DNA of 64,000 nucleotides, taken from positions 62,001-126,000 of the forward strand of contig JAXQJY010000018.1 of the NCBI GenBank assembly GCA_037042185.1. The letters run 5' to 3'. Made by a program: the position numbers and the translations under genes. The stretch's first letter is position 1, and every line of letters starts with the position of its first letter. Shown in pieces: positions 53,368-64,000 of the stretch. Origin of the DNA: Sordariomycetes sp. S80-01Y. Its lineage: Eukaryota > Ascomycota > Sordariomycetes. The notes beneath the pieces are model-generated. The model saw only the letters and a list, made by a program, of their open reading frames with translations. It did no database searches and was not told the origin of the DNA.

Positions 53368-54642
53368 ATGGCGGACCGCACCCCATCCATAACGTCTGCG
53401 GACCAGCCGACGTCCCTCCCCCCCGGGTGCGCCCTCATTCCCGCCGAGCAGCTCGATCTGCGCTCAGACGAGGACATCACCGCCCACATCCTCACGCGTC
53501 GGCCCATCACCTCCGAGAAAAATGTATGGGCTTTCTGGCACTCGGGCTTCTCGCAGATGCCCGCCTGGGTCCGGCGCAACGTCATCAACTGGGTCCGTCG
53601 CCTCGGCCCGTCGTGGAGCGTCCACGTCCTGGACTGCGTGCCCGGCTCCGAGACCAACGTGCTGCGCTATATCGAAGCCGACCAGCTCCCCCAGGCGGTG
53701 GTCGACGGCACCATGGACGGGCCCTTTGCCAGGACTCACCAGGGTGATGCGGTCCGGCTGCCGCTTCTCTACAGGTACGGCGGCGTCTGGATGGACGTCG
53801 GAACCCTGCTCTTGCGCAGCCTCGAGTCTCTCTGCTGGGACAAGATCTGTGACGAGAGCAACCCGTACGGCCTATGTGGCTTCGTCCTCGACCTCAATGA
53901 GCACGACACGACCATGCTGAATGGCTTCATCGCCACGCGCGCGGGTAACCCCTTCGTCAAGCGCTGGCACGACATCTACCTAGAGCTGTGGAGGTGGAAC
54001 GGCGGCCAGACCAACGCGTTGGGCTTCCACGCTCACCCGCTGCTGACGCACATGCCCGCCATGTTCCCGGCCATGGAGCGGTTGAAGTGTCCCGACCTCA
54101 AAGTCCCGGTCGAGATCGCGGGTGACTACCTCGCCCATTTCTCTTGCTTTGAGAGGCTGCGGTGCCTGGTCGACCCGAGCGACGGCTTCGACGGGGCGGA
54201 CTACTACGCCAACAAGATGCTCTTCTTCCACGCCGCCGAGGAGATGTTCCCCCTGCAGGTGCAGACCGCGTGGGACGGACAGCGGCAGCACGACCTCTTC
54301 ACCGCGCAGCGCGAGGGCCCCGCCTCGGACCCGTCCTCGCAGCTGTGGAGGGACGCCGAGGACACGGTCAACGGGGCGCTGGCCGGCTCGAGCACCATGA
54401 AGCTGCCGCACGGGCCGGCGGGTAAGGTCATCATGTTCCTGGCGGACTTCTGGGACGAGGAGGAGTTTGCCGACGCGGACGTGCCAGAAGGGACGTTTGC
54501 GCACAGGCTGCGGTACGGGAGCGTTCATTTCGAGCAGACGAGGGAGCTGGTGCCTCTGAGGGTGAGGAGGAACGAGATCGTGCATAGACTGGGGGTGCTG
54601 GAGGTGAAGGAGGTCGCGCAGCCGGCCGAGGGGCGCAAGTGA
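53368..54642 (+). CDS. Capsule-synthesis-type glycosyltransferase
   Basis: Intronless 424-aa protein resembling the capsular polysaccharide synthesis (Caps_synth) / GT32-like DXD glycosyltransferases found in many moulds. Markers: NVWAFWHSGFSQMPAWVRR near residue 52, LGPSWSVHVLD, then DAVRLPLLYRYGGVWMDVG (about 126-144) with the sugar-nucleotide and metal-binding D-x-x-R...GG-x-(Y/W)-x-D pattern. Next come FIATRAGNPFVKRWHD and HPLLTHMP. No signal peptide or membrane helix is visible, so it is probably cytosolic or peripheral. The donor and acceptor sugars are unknown. The coding strand is notably GC-rich in third positions, like its neighbours. Confidence 0.85.
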   Translation: MADRTPSITSADQPTSLPPGCALIPAEQLDLRSDEDITAHILTRRPITSEKNVWAFWHSGFSQMPAWVRRNVINWVRRLGPSWSVHVLDCVPGSETNVLRYIEADQLPQAVVDGTMDGPFARTHQGDAVRLPLLYRYGGVWMDVGTLLLRSLESLCWDKICDESNPYGLCGFVLDLNEHDTTMLNGFIATRAGNPFVKRWHDIYLELWRWNGGQTNALGFHAHPLLTHMPAMFPAMERLKCPDLKVPVEIAGDYLAHFSCFERLRCLVDPSDGFDGADYYANKMLFFHAAEEMFPLQVQTAWDGQRQHDLFTAQREGPASDPSSQLWRDAEDTVNGALAGSSTMKLPHGPAGKVIMFLADFWDEEEFADADVPEGTFAHRLRYGSVHFEQTRELVPLRVRRNEIVHRLGVLEVKEVAQPAEGRK

Positions 54643-54772
54643 AAAAGTAGGGGCGGTGGAGAAGAGGGCATATTAGAATAGACATGAATTGATGATCTAT
54701 GATTACAGGCCGTATCTGCCAGCAGATGTGAAGAAGTCCAAGCGCAGAGAGACTGGGGTTATGCCGAGGGGC

Positions 54773-55449
54773 TTAGACTCTGGAGGCGACGAGGCTCATG
54801 TAGATGCCCCAGAGCAGGCCGATGAAGCTCAAGAAGACGATTCGGCGGTGGACCGGGATGAAGGAGAAGCTGATGATGGAGGCGATGGGCCAGATCTTGT
54901 ACCCGGCTACGATGATGGGAATGGTTTCCTGTCCTGGTCAGCGGCTTCGCTCGGAGGAGACGCCTCGTGGGAACTCACCGTTCGGATGTTGGCCATGATC
55001 TGGCTGGACCCCTGTCCCTTCATGAGACCCATGATGATCAAGAAAGCGATGGTGTTCATGATGGCGCCCATGGTGATGCAATCGACGAACCACTTGGTCA
55101 GGGTGTTCCTCAGGCTGAACCTGCCCCTCGCGCCATCCTGCTGGTGGCCCATGTCGCCCTCGATGACGCCCTCGCCCGCACCCTTCAGCTCAACATCATC
55201 ATCCTCCTTCTTGCGCTCCTCGACCTGGCTGTGGCTGAGGTAGGCCGGGAACGTGCGCTCCAGCAGGCCCTGCCAGAGGTAGTTGGGAGGGGCGGTGATG
55301 AAGGTGAGGGTCACGAAGCGCAGCAGCTGGAGCAGGTCGAGGGCGAAGGGACGGCCCTGCTGACGGGCCTCGATAACCTGGGCGAGGACGTTGCTAAAGA
55401 GGGAGAGGGTGGCGGCCTGGAGGGTGGCGGTCACGATGGGAGAGGGCAT
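54773..55449 (-). CDS. Mpv17/PMP22 family membrane protein
   Basis: Predicted 208-aa four-helix membrane protein of the Mpv17/PMP22/Sym1 family (peroxisomal or inner mitochondrial membrane). Two exons, 55449-54979 and 54928-54773, with a 50-nt intron (GTGAGT...GGACAG). Hydrophobic segments: LQAATLSLFSNVLAQVI, FVTLTFITAPPNYLWQGLLE (the P-x-x-x-x-W-Y/W core), MGAIMNTIAFLIIMGLM, and in exon 2 WPIASIISFSFIPVHRRIVF, which is the family signature W-P-x-x-x...N/S-F-x-x-(V/I)-P. It ends WGIYMSLVASRV. The central insert from about residue 77 is acidic and basic mixed (ERKKEDDDVE). Its function may be channel-like metabolite passage. Confidence 0.88.
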
Positions 55450-55895
55450 CTTGGTGAGCGAGCGGGGAAGATAGCGACGGAAACGATAGCTGGAGTTGAA
55501 TTAGGACCGGTACGGAGCGAGGCGTTGAACGATATCGTGTTTGAAGGGCGACGAGGGTCAAAGATGTGGTGGATTCGCGGCTGCGTTGGACGGTGCGCGC
55601 TCACTTACAAGAGATACAGAACGATGGATGAGATAATCATGCGTCCAGTGTACAGCGAACAGTCGCGACAGCGAAGCAACAGTTTCTTTCTTTTCACGAA
55701 GGGAGAGGCGGCAGTTGGATGAGAGTGCGAGCTGACATGATAGACGGATTGAGACGGAGGTGAGCACAGGCTGTCATGAGCGGGAAGGTCACGTGTCGCT
55801 CGGATTGCCGCATTCAGAGCACCTGCAAACAAGACGCGACAATGAAACCCACAGGATCCACGTCGTAATCTCCCTCCTCAACATCACTGCCGCCC
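55450..55895. other. Intergenic gap
   Basis: 446 bp between two minus-strand genes; the promoter of the Mpv17-family gene. Nothing else recognised. Confidence 0.5.
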
Positions 55896-57174
55896 TCACT
55901 CGCCGTACCCGTTGAAGGCGAGCAAATTGACCGTCCCGGGGGGTACTCCATTCAAGACCCCCTCTGTCGCCAGTTCCTGGATCCGCCCACACACGCTCCC
56001 ACCCGTGACGCCCTCCAACGCGCCGAGATACGCAGCCAGACCAGAGATGTGCGCCGCCGCCATCGACGTGCCTGAGATGGTTCGCTAGTTACCGTTAGCT
56101 GCTGGACTGTGACCCCGAACGAAGTTACAGAAGCGCGAACGAAGCGAGAACTGATGATACTTACGACGCCCCCATCGATCCACGTCGACGGAATGTCCCT
56201 CCCCGGCGCGAACACGTCCAGCGCCGCACCGTAGTTCGAGATGCCACCCACGTTGTCGGACCGATCGCTCGCACCGACAGTGCAGACGCTGGGCTCCGAG
56301 GCGGGCGAGTAGTTGCCGGCGTCGTCGTTGGAGTTGCCCGCCGAGACCGAGACGAAGCTGCCGGCGTCGACCAGGGCGGCCGCAGCGGCGTTGAGGGCCG
56401 TCGAGTAGGCGCCTCCGATGCTCAAGTTGACGACCACCCCGTTGGGGCAGCTGCGCGTTGCCGAGTCGTCACTGACAAAGCTCATGCCTGCAATGATACC
56501 GGACGTCGAACCCGACCCCGAGTCCGAGAGGACCTTGACGCCCAGAAGGGTGGTCTGCTTTGCCACGCCGTGGACCTCGCCGCCGATGATGCCCGCGATG
56601 TGCGTGCCGTGGCCGTTGCCGTCGGTCGTGGTCGAATCGACAAAGTTGGCGACCTGCGACGCCCTGCCGCCGAAGTCGGGGTGCGTGGCATCGATGCCCG
56701 TGTCGAGGATGTAGGCGCAGGTCCCAGAGCCGGTCGAGTCGTAGAAATAGGTTGTTGCGCCCGGGCTGCGGGAGGAGATGCGCGCGAGACCCCAGGGGGC
56801 GTCGGGCTGCTGGGCCAGTGCTGCGGCGGCAGATGCGGTGAAGATGGCGTCTTGCTCGATATAATCGACCTGCTGCTGTCAATGTATGGACAGATCGATT
56901 TTAGACCCGGGAAGCTTACGCTGGGGTGATCGAGAAGGGCACCGAGAGCGTCATCTGCGAGTGTGGCGGAGAACCCATTGAAGGCACCTCTGAAAACGTG
57001 ATCCGCGTTCGAAAGGAGCGACTTGTCCAAGGACGCCGTGGACATATCGTTCTTGAGCTTGACAATGTACTTGTCAGCAATGACTTCTGCATCCCCACGG
57101 GGACGGACCAGAGCGGCCCTCTGCGAAGCGGCGAAGCCAAGTGGCAGTGCCGACAGGATCACGGAGAAACGCAT
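55896..57174 (-). CDS. Subtilisin-like (proteinase K) serine protease
   Basis: Predicted 382-aa secreted protease, exons 57174-56920, 56869-56165 and 56084-55896, introns 50 and 80 nt, all phase 0. Signal peptide MRFSVILSALPLGFAAS; I9 propeptide with YIVKLKNDMSTASLD and FRGAFNGFSATL; then the mature S8 domain. Catalytic triad: Asp in AYILDTGID (about residue 141), His in GNGHGTHIAGI (about 172) and Ser in ISGTSMAAAHISG (about 327); oxyanion Asn in SVSAGNSNDDA. Intron 2 lies just before the Ser motif; the first acceptor (CTAG) gives RTISGTSM, which matches the family. The protease is probably secreted for protein degradation. The protein is close to the typical length of about 380-400 aa. Confidence 0.95.
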
Positions 57175-58505
57175 CTTGTACGAATTGCGGTCCCTGCGTC
57201 TGCCTCGTTACCCCTGGCAGGAGAAAACTTGACACCTCTTATAGCTATTGATCTCGCACAGGTAGCGGTTCTTGAGCACCGGCCGCGATGAAGCCATCGC
57301 GACGCCATCACCACCTTCCCGAAGCGGCAACAGCTAAGGCACGGTGTACATTGTGGCGTCTTGGCTGGAGACCTTATCGACCAGACCCTGAACGGCATGA
57401 AAGCCACCGAGGACTCGGCGTTCCCTTTGCGGTCGCACGGGAGCTCAGCTGCTGCGAGGAGTGGGATTGCATGGACCGTGGCTGACGATCAGGGTCCTTT
57501 CCGCAGGGCTCCGGGACTGTTCCGCTGCGTGTCTGAGGATTGCTCTAACATGAAATTCCGCGCTGATGTGTAGCTGCGACTGAACGAGTATCTTGGTCCA
57601 TGGACGGGAGTCAGAATCGCGACTTGATACGTGGTTTTGGCCGAGCAGCGTCGCCCTTGACCAGCTACTGGATCCATCTCTGGCTTATTGTGCTGCCGCT
57701 AGCTAGTCCAAACTGCTAGGCGGCTCACTGTGTCTCTCAATAAGTGCCAAGACTTGTAAATGTTGATATGTTGCCTACAACAGAACCTCTCGAGCTGCCA
57801 ACTGCCACTCCACTCTCGCTCGGGCCAAGCAAGGAGCTTCCTGGCACCCCACAGCTTACCCGTCTGCCGAATGGGCCTCTTATCGAGATCGACGTCACTG
57901 CCGAGGCTCCTTCATGGCCCGTTGGTGTCACCGCTCCACGTCAGAGTTCGCTACTATCAGAAACCAACAGCTTGGGCAGAATACCCATACTCAGGCGCAA
58001 GATATATAAATATACAAGTCAGAAGCCACAGCTCACCTATCAATCTGTCCAAGACCCCAAGTCCCTACCCCGAGATCGAGCCTCGGACCAACTCCCCCAA
58101 CCCGCGATGTGCTACCCAAAAGCAGAATAGTCGTGCCTCAACCCCCGGCCCTCACCCAATCAGACCCTCCCTCCCCGCGAAGCATCTCGCGTACCCTCAC
58201 AGACCGCAGATCTCCGCTCGAGCTGGCCCCCGCTCCCCGTCTTGGGGAAGAGGCCGAGGCTCGGTGCCGTGTGCAACGTTGGGGGCGGGCGGCGGACACA
58301 GATGTGATACATACATAAGGCGGTTGGCTGGTGGAGAGGGCGACGATGAGGGGTGCGGAAGGGTTTCTTGACTTTCTGCTTCTTCTGCTGGTTCACATTG
58401 TGCTCTATCCGGGTCTCGTAGAGGAATCAATCACAGTCCGTTGTCGTGGTCCGTCTCACACACACACCGTCTTTTGTAACTCGGCAGACGGCAGGTCACG
58501 TCAAG
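57175..58505. other. Divergent intergenic region
   Basis: About 1.3 kb between the protease gene (-) and the AMP-ligase gene (+). A plus-strand frame at 57744-58130 (128 codons, Pro/Leu/Ser-rich) has no recognised domain. Both promoters presumably lie here. Confidence 0.45.
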
Positions 58506-60326
58506 ATGATTTACAACGAGGGCAACGACGTGCCCATCCCCAATATCGATCTGCTGACTCTGCTCTTCGGTGCGTCACCCACAGGCTTTTCTTCTATCCG
58601 AGCCGAGACACGGCCAACGTAGCCTCACAAGTGAGAATCAGCACGCTGACTGAATTCTTCACTAGACTCTGAGCACTGTCGCGCAAAGGAGGACTCTCAG
58701 CTGCACGCCGAAGCAGCCCACCCGGAGTACTGCTTCACCAAGAAGACGACGCGCGCCCTTACGCGGCAGATCGCGCACTTCTTCCGCACAACATATGGCA
58801 TTGGCAAGGACGGGCCCGGCAAGGATGTCGTCGTCACCGTCTCGACGGGACAGTCCGCCCTGCCGGCTGTCTTCTACGGCGTGATTGCTGCAGACGGCGT
58901 CTACTCGGCCGCGGCGGGATCGGGCACGGTCAAGGACCTAGCCAGGCAGATCAAGGATGGGCCTGGAAAGGTTCTCGTGTGCAGTCGGGATCTGCTGAAG
59001 CTGGCGCTGGGCGCGGCGGAGGAGGCCGGCCTGCCCAAGAGCCACGTCGTCGTCTTGGAGAGCTATCCCGAGGTGAAGCTCGTGAGCGCCGATGGGAGGC
59101 ATTCCTGCAACTTCAAGGACGAGCTGCAATGGACACCCGTCACGGACAGGAAGACGCTGGATGAGAGGCCCATATGCATTCTCTACTCGTCCGGCACTAC
59201 TGGTCTCCCCAAAGGTGTGCCTTGACCCCTTGTTCTGAACCCCCTTTACCCCCGCAGACTGACAATATTTTCCTCAGGCGTCATAATCTCGCACATGAAC
59301 ATGGTATCCTCAGTCATCATCCCAGCCTCCTTTAACCGGCCCTACCACGACGCCGAAGCAGCCCGCGGCATCACCTACGAGCGCCGCACCCTCGGCCACC
59401 TGCCCACCGCCCACATCGCCGGCGTCATGGGCTACTTCGTGCACCCGTTCTTCGAGGACGGCGTCGTCTTCTGGATGCCGGGCTTCAACTTCGACGACTT
59501 CCTGCGCCACGCCGGCGCCCTGCGCATCACCACCTTCTTCACCGTGCCGCCCATCTTCATGGCCATCGCGAAGCACCCGGCCGTGCGCGACCAGTTCCGC
59601 CACATGCGCGGCGCCATGTCGGGCGCGGCGCCCCTGACGGCGGACCTGCAGGAGGCGGCGGGAAAGAGGATGGGACTCGAGGAGCCCATCACGCAGACGT
59701 GGGGGATGAGCGAGACGTGCGGCAGCGCTACGTACATGCCGCCTGGACGCAAGGTGGCCATGGGCAGCCTGGGCCCTTTGCTGCCAAACGTGACCATGAG
59801 GATAGTCGACGACGAGGATAGGGACGTCAAGCCCGGTGAGCCCGGCGAGGCGCTCATCAAGGGGCCCATCGTCACGCCGGGCTACCACAACAACCCAACC
59901 GCCAACGCCGGGGCCTTCACCAAGGACGGCTGGCTGCGGACGGGCGACGTGCTGAGGATGCAGGACAACGAGTTCTACGTCGTCGACAGGAAGAAGGAGC
60001 TCATCAAGTACAAGGGCTTGCAGGTGGCGCCCGCGGAGCTCGAGGGCCTCCTCGCCTCGCACAACGCCGTCCTGGACGCGGCCGTCATCGGCGTCGAGAT
60101 GAACGACACGGAGGTGCCGAGGGCGTATGTCGTGCTGGCACCGCCCGCAAAGGGTAAAATTAGGGAGGCTGACCTCGTCAAGTTCGTGGAGGGCAAGGTG
60201 GCGAACCACAAGAGGCTCAGGGGCGGCATCAAGTTCGTCGACGCCGTGCCGCGCAGCCCGAGCGGGAAGATCTTGAGGAAGGAGGTCAGGGAGATGCGGA
60301 AGAGGGAGGAGGGCTCCAAGCTGTAA
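58506..60326 (+). CDS. 4-coumarate-CoA-ligase-like AMP-binding enzyme
   Basis: Predicted 553-aa adenylate-forming enzyme, exons 58506-58569, 58666-59214 and 59278-60326, introns 96 and 63 nt. It activates a carboxylate with ATP and passes it to CoA. Signatures: P-loop-like ILYSSGTTGLPKG spanning the second intron junction, the A5 motif TQTWGMSETCGSATY, A7/A8 motifs GWLRTGDVLRM and VVDRKKELIKYKGLQV, and the catalytic Lys in PRSPSGKILRKEV near the C-terminus. The N-terminal exon (MIYNEGNDVPIPNID) fits the fungal 4CL-like group. No clear C-terminal SKL-type peroxisomal signal is seen; it ends EEGSKL, in which SKL is in fact terminal and would be a PTS1. Peroxisomal fatty- or aryl-acyl activation is therefore plausible. 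Confidence 0.92.
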
Positions 60327-60657
60327 ATTTAGGGGGAAGGGTAGTGTCTTATATACTAGTATGGATGGCCTGTATTCTTGATGGTAGTGCAAAGTGCAGA
60401 CGGGAATCAACTCATGAAAAGAAAAAGAGCCAAAATTAGCAATCAATAAACCTGCTGCAAAATTGTAAACATCAAATGAGTGATCCATTGGTATCAACGC
60501 AATGCCATGCAAGCAGCAAGCAAAAGACCGTGGGGGCAACTAGCCAGCCAATCCCGAAACAAGCACAACTCCCTATCAGTCCTGACAATAGATACACATT
60601 CCCAACGCCATAACCGATGCCGTTCCATGAAAACGCCTGAAAACAATAAACACGAAC
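60327..60657. terminator. Shared 3' region of convergent genes
   Basis: 331 bp between the stop codons of the AMP-ligase (+) and TmpL-like (-) genes. It is AT-rich, with AATCAATAAA at about 60440 as a likely polyadenylation signal on the plus strand. Confidence 0.4.
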
Positions 60658-63600
60658 CTAACTATCCCAAATGGCGCCGTAAGCAGGCACGCCCCTCGTC
60701 TCCAGTCCGTACACCACCTTCTTGGTGATCTTCTCGTTGGCAATGATGATGACGGCCTCGGCGTCGAAGCCCTTGACCATGTTGTAGCCCATCTTGACCA
60801 GGTCGGGCCGGCCCTGCTTGCGCGTGTCGTGGATGACGGCGCCGGGGATCTTGTCCGTGATGGTCTTGACGAGTTCGGCGCCGAAGGTCTTCTCAGGATC
60901 CTTGGTCGACCAGATGAGCTGCGTAGGGCACGACGGGTTTTGGATGTGGCCCAGCAGAGGACCGATGCCGGAGCCGGTGCCGATGACGACGATGCGCCTG
61001 AAGCACGTGGCGATGCGCATGACGCCGCACGTGGGCACGCCGCGGACCCAGAGGTGCTTAGGGGCGTCCTGGATCGTCTTCTTGGTCCAGTCGCCGGCGT
61101 TGGAGACGACGAGCGAGTAGCCGGGCGCGCGGCCGTTCTCAGACGTGGGCGCGGGGATGGTGGCGAAGGAGTGCCACTCGACCAGGGGCTTGCGGGAGAG
61201 ACGCGTGAAGGAGCCGTTGACGGGGACCGTGTAGTCGAAGTGCAGGCGAACAGCGTGGTCGGACAGCACCTCGGCCTCGACGGGCACCTTGCGCAGCCAG
61301 AACCAGGAGGAGGCGATGCTGAGGGTGGCGACGACGAGGAGCCACATGGGCGGCGACTTGAGCAGAGCCTGGCCAAGGGTGACGCCGTCCGGTCGAGTGT
61401 CGTTGGCGGTGAGGACGACCTGCACCCAGAACAGCGCAAGCATCGTCCAGCCGGTGAAGCGGTGCGTCCTCTCGAAGTGGTCGTGGTACTTCTTCCTGAT
61501 GGTCGGGTAGGCCATCGTGAGCATGACGACGAACAGGCACGTCAGCAGCCAGGACACGACTTGGGCCGCAATGGACTGGTTCCCCCAAGCACCATCGCAG
61601 CTCCCGGTGGCCATGCATCCGGCGTCGCCCAGGTTGTTCGCCAGCAGCCACAGCGCCGCACTCACGCCCGCGGCAGAGTGGACGCCACCGAGGTGGAAGA
61701 TGCGCGCGCAGCGTGCGCGGATCCACAGGGGGAACGACTTGGGGACGCTGCAAGTGATGGTGTAGCACGCGTTGATGACGAATTCCTGGCGGATGAGCAC
61801 GGCGAGGAGGAGGTTCATGGCCGTGAGGGTTCCGAGCCACTCGCGGTGCAGACCCGTGAAGATGATGACCATGGCCGCGAGGATGTTGAGCAGGCCCACG
61901 ATGGAGAAAAGCTGGCGGTAGACGATGAGCACGCGGTGGCGCAGACCGCGACGCTTCTTGCCGTGCGTCTTGTCGGGCAGGCCTGCTTCGAGGTCGATGT
62001 TCTCCTTCTCGTCGAAGACCGTGAAGCTCGAGGCGGAAGAAAGGTCGGAGCTTGTCTTGGCGTGGGTGAAGGACGAAGAAGACGACGACAGCGACGGGCG
62101 GACGGTGGCGATGATGGCCGTCTTGGGCTTCTCGGGAAGAACCTCCTCGATCTCCTCGACGGGTACCGTGCTCTCCCTCAGAGCTTTCTTGTCGATCTTG
62201 CCATTCGCCGTGAGCGGGAGCGCAGAGAGGCAGTGGAATTTGCTCGGCACGGCGTAGTAGGGCTGGCAGAACTGCATGTGCTTCTTTGCTTTCTCGGTGT
62301 CGCAGTCCACGGGCGTTACAAAGGCGTGAAGCTCGTCATCGACCAGCAGGACGACAGCCTGCTCGACCTCTGGGCAGGACCTCAGAGACGCCGTCACGCC
62401 GTCCAGCTCGACGCGGAATCCTTTGAACTTGACCTGGTCGTCTGAGCGGCCGAGGATGTGGATGGAGCCGTCCGCGTTCCAGCAGCCAAGGTCTCCGGTG
62501 TTGTACATCATCGTTCTGGGCAGTCAGTACAGAAGCGAAGAACGCGAGGGAGAGGTGACCTACCCATCATTGGCAAAAGGGTCTGCGATGTAGCGCTCGG
62601 CAGTCTTCTCAGGGAGGCCGATGTAGCCTTTGGAAACTCCCCATCCGCCGGCCCACATAACGCCGGACTGGCCTGCAGAAACCGGGCGGAGCGACTCATC
62701 GAGGATGTAGACGTTGTTGTTTGGCGTGGGCTTGCCGATGGTGAGCGCCTGGCCGGGTTGATGGCGGTGCATCGTGTTGACAATGGTGGTTTCCGTTGGC
62801 CCGCAACAGTTGTAGTATGTTCCTGAGCTCCCCCATGCGTCGGCCAGCCTGTTGCGTGCATGTTAGCAAAGACGACCTAGACTAGATGGCAAAGTCTTAC
62901 CTCTGAGAGCTCGGCTCGCCAGCCGTGGCCACCGTCTTGATGTTGGGGAAGTCCTCCGGGTCGTACTTTGCCAGGATGCTCGGCGTCGCGACAAGCACAT
63001 CAACCTACAGCGAGTGTTACACGATGTTCTCCAGCCGCAGATATGGGGTTCCGGGGGCTTACCTCTTTCAACGCGCCTCTCCAGTCGGATCCTCGCAGCA
63101 TCAGCGTGCCGCCGTTGCACAAACATCCCAGCATCTCCCACGCGGCTGTTGAAGTCAGATCGCCGCACTCCGCACAGAAGATTGGCGGGAACTTACCCAT
63201 GTCGAAGCTCACGTTGAGCACCTGGCCAACGCGAGTGCCGGCGGTAATTCCCAAGTCACCGGGACCGAGGCAGAGCAGGTTGCAGACGTTTCGGTGGGTG
63301 ACGTCTACGCCTTTTGGAGTGCCGGTTGTGCCTGGGTTGGGGATTAGTATTGTCGCGGAAACGATCTGAAGCCAGTGAGTCGCCTGGCGCGAAGAGAACT
63401 GACCTGATGTGTAGATCACGTAGCAGCCTGAATCTGGCGTTGCCAAGTTTGCCGGCGGCCCAGTGCGACTAGGCGTATTTGGCTGGTCGTCCTCATCGAT
63501 GCAGACAACGTTCGCAACCGTCTTTTCGTCCACGCGATGACGAGTCGACCCCAGAGTCAGGACAGTACACGAATCGCCTCCGGCCTGGGCGATCACAAAT

Positions 63601-63962
63601 CGCAAAGTTGAGTCCGGCACAACGCCCCCGTCGAGAGGAACGTACTGGGCGCCGCACGTGAGGATGGACATGATGCCGACCAACATGTCGATCCCTCGTT
63701 TTACAACGAGGGGCACCCTTGAACCGGGAACGACGCCCATGTTCTGGAGCCTTTGCGCGAGAGCTGCGCTGCGCTGGGCGAGGGCGCTGTAGGTGATGGT
63801 CTTGGAGGTGGTGAGGTCTTTTGCGGCAAGACCGTTGGCGTGTTTTGAGGCGTGGTGGTAGAAGGCATCTGTGACTGTCAGGAAACGAGGCGTCTCCCGG
63901 GGCCCAAACATATAGCTTGGGGACAAGCCGCCCAGGGCAGCTGTGCTCATAGTGGTGGCCAT
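60658..63962 (-). CDS. tmpL: TmpL-like NRPS-type transmembrane flavoprotein
   Basis: Predicted 1007-aa protein, six exons: 63962-63404, 63331-63197, 63145-63063, 63004-62901, 62848-62564 and 62515-60658; introns 48-72 nt. An NRPS-like adenylation domain comes first: YTSGTTGTPKG at the first junction, VLNVSFDM, TYYNCCGPTETT, MYNTGDLG, ILGRSDDQVKFKGFR and LTANGKIDKKAL. There is no peptidyl-carrier or condensation domain. A linker rich in Ser follows, then about six hydrophobic helices (VLIVYRQLFSIVGLLNILAA onwards), then a C-terminal FAD/NAD(P)-binding part with VVIGTGSGIGPLLGHI. This layout and length match TmpL, described in Alternaria brassicicola and Aspergillus fumigatus as needed for redox homeostasis and virulence. 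An in-frame stop just upstream of the first ATG supports a complete gene unless another 5' exon lies outside the window. Confidence 0.9.
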
Positions 63963-64000
63963 GATCAGCACCGAGGGGGCCAACCTAGGTGATGCTTAGG

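Noticed and set aside
60829-62445. 538-codon plus-strand ORF
   Set aside because: Antisense shadow of the TmpL-like gene, with low-complexity Gly/Asp/Arg/Glu composition and no domain.

Overview
This window is nuclear DNA from a filamentous ascomycete (Pezizomycotina; a Sordariomycete-like fungus is my best guess). The evidence is short spliceosomal introns of about 46-98 nt with GTAAGT/GTATGT-type donors, families typical of mould genomes (Zn2Cys6 factor, OPT transporter, TmpL-type AMP-binding flavoprotein, proteinase K-like protease, PPxY Bsd2 protein), and monocistronic genes on both strands. I see no rRNA, convincing tRNA, CRISPR array or intact transposon. Exon boundaries below were deduced by hand from splice signals and reading-frame continuity.

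The left half (about 1-31.4 kb) is gene-sparse, with long non-coding stretches, and reads like an accessory island. Its recognisable genes share a theme: pyruvate and fermentation, NAD supply, stress chaperones and SREBP-type regulators. In order: bHLH factor 1 (-), nicotinamide riboside kinase (-), an intronless Zymomonas/plant-like pyruvate decarboxylase (-), bHLH factor 2 (+), Hsp20 no. 1 (+), an acidic unknown protein (+), a Zn2Cys6 factor (-), a bacterial-size phosphoenolpyruvate synthase (+), an L-lactate dehydrogenase-like enzyme with an altered specificity loop (-), Hsp20 no. 2 (+), and an unknown protein built from a duplicated module (+). Three enzymes that compete for pyruvate (PDC, PPS, LDH), an NAD-precursor kinase, and two SREBP-family factors (the fungal hypoxia-regulator family) within 31 kb suggest a low-oxygen or fermentation gene island. 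Sequence motifs resembling the fungal SREBP site lie in some of the promoters. This is the most interesting proposal in the window; it is inference.

The right half (about 31.7-64 kb) is denser and looks like ordinary core genome: NmrA-like reductase (-), a one-TM protein with two PPxY motifs (-), a seven-exon OPT transporter (-), a decayed stretch at 40-41.4 kb, a secreted carboxylesterase (+), a mitochondrial citrate carrier (+), a UQCC2/Cbp6-like complex III assembly factor (-), a Bsd2/NDFIP protein (+), protein-L-isoaspartate methyltransferase (+), a secreted Cys/Pro-rich probable GPI protein (-), a metallophosphoesterase (+), a capsule-type glycosyltransferase (+), an Mpv17/PMP22 protein (-), a subtilisin-like protease (-), a 4-coumarate-CoA-ligase-like enzyme (+) and a TmpL-like redox flavoprotein (-) that runs to the right edge.
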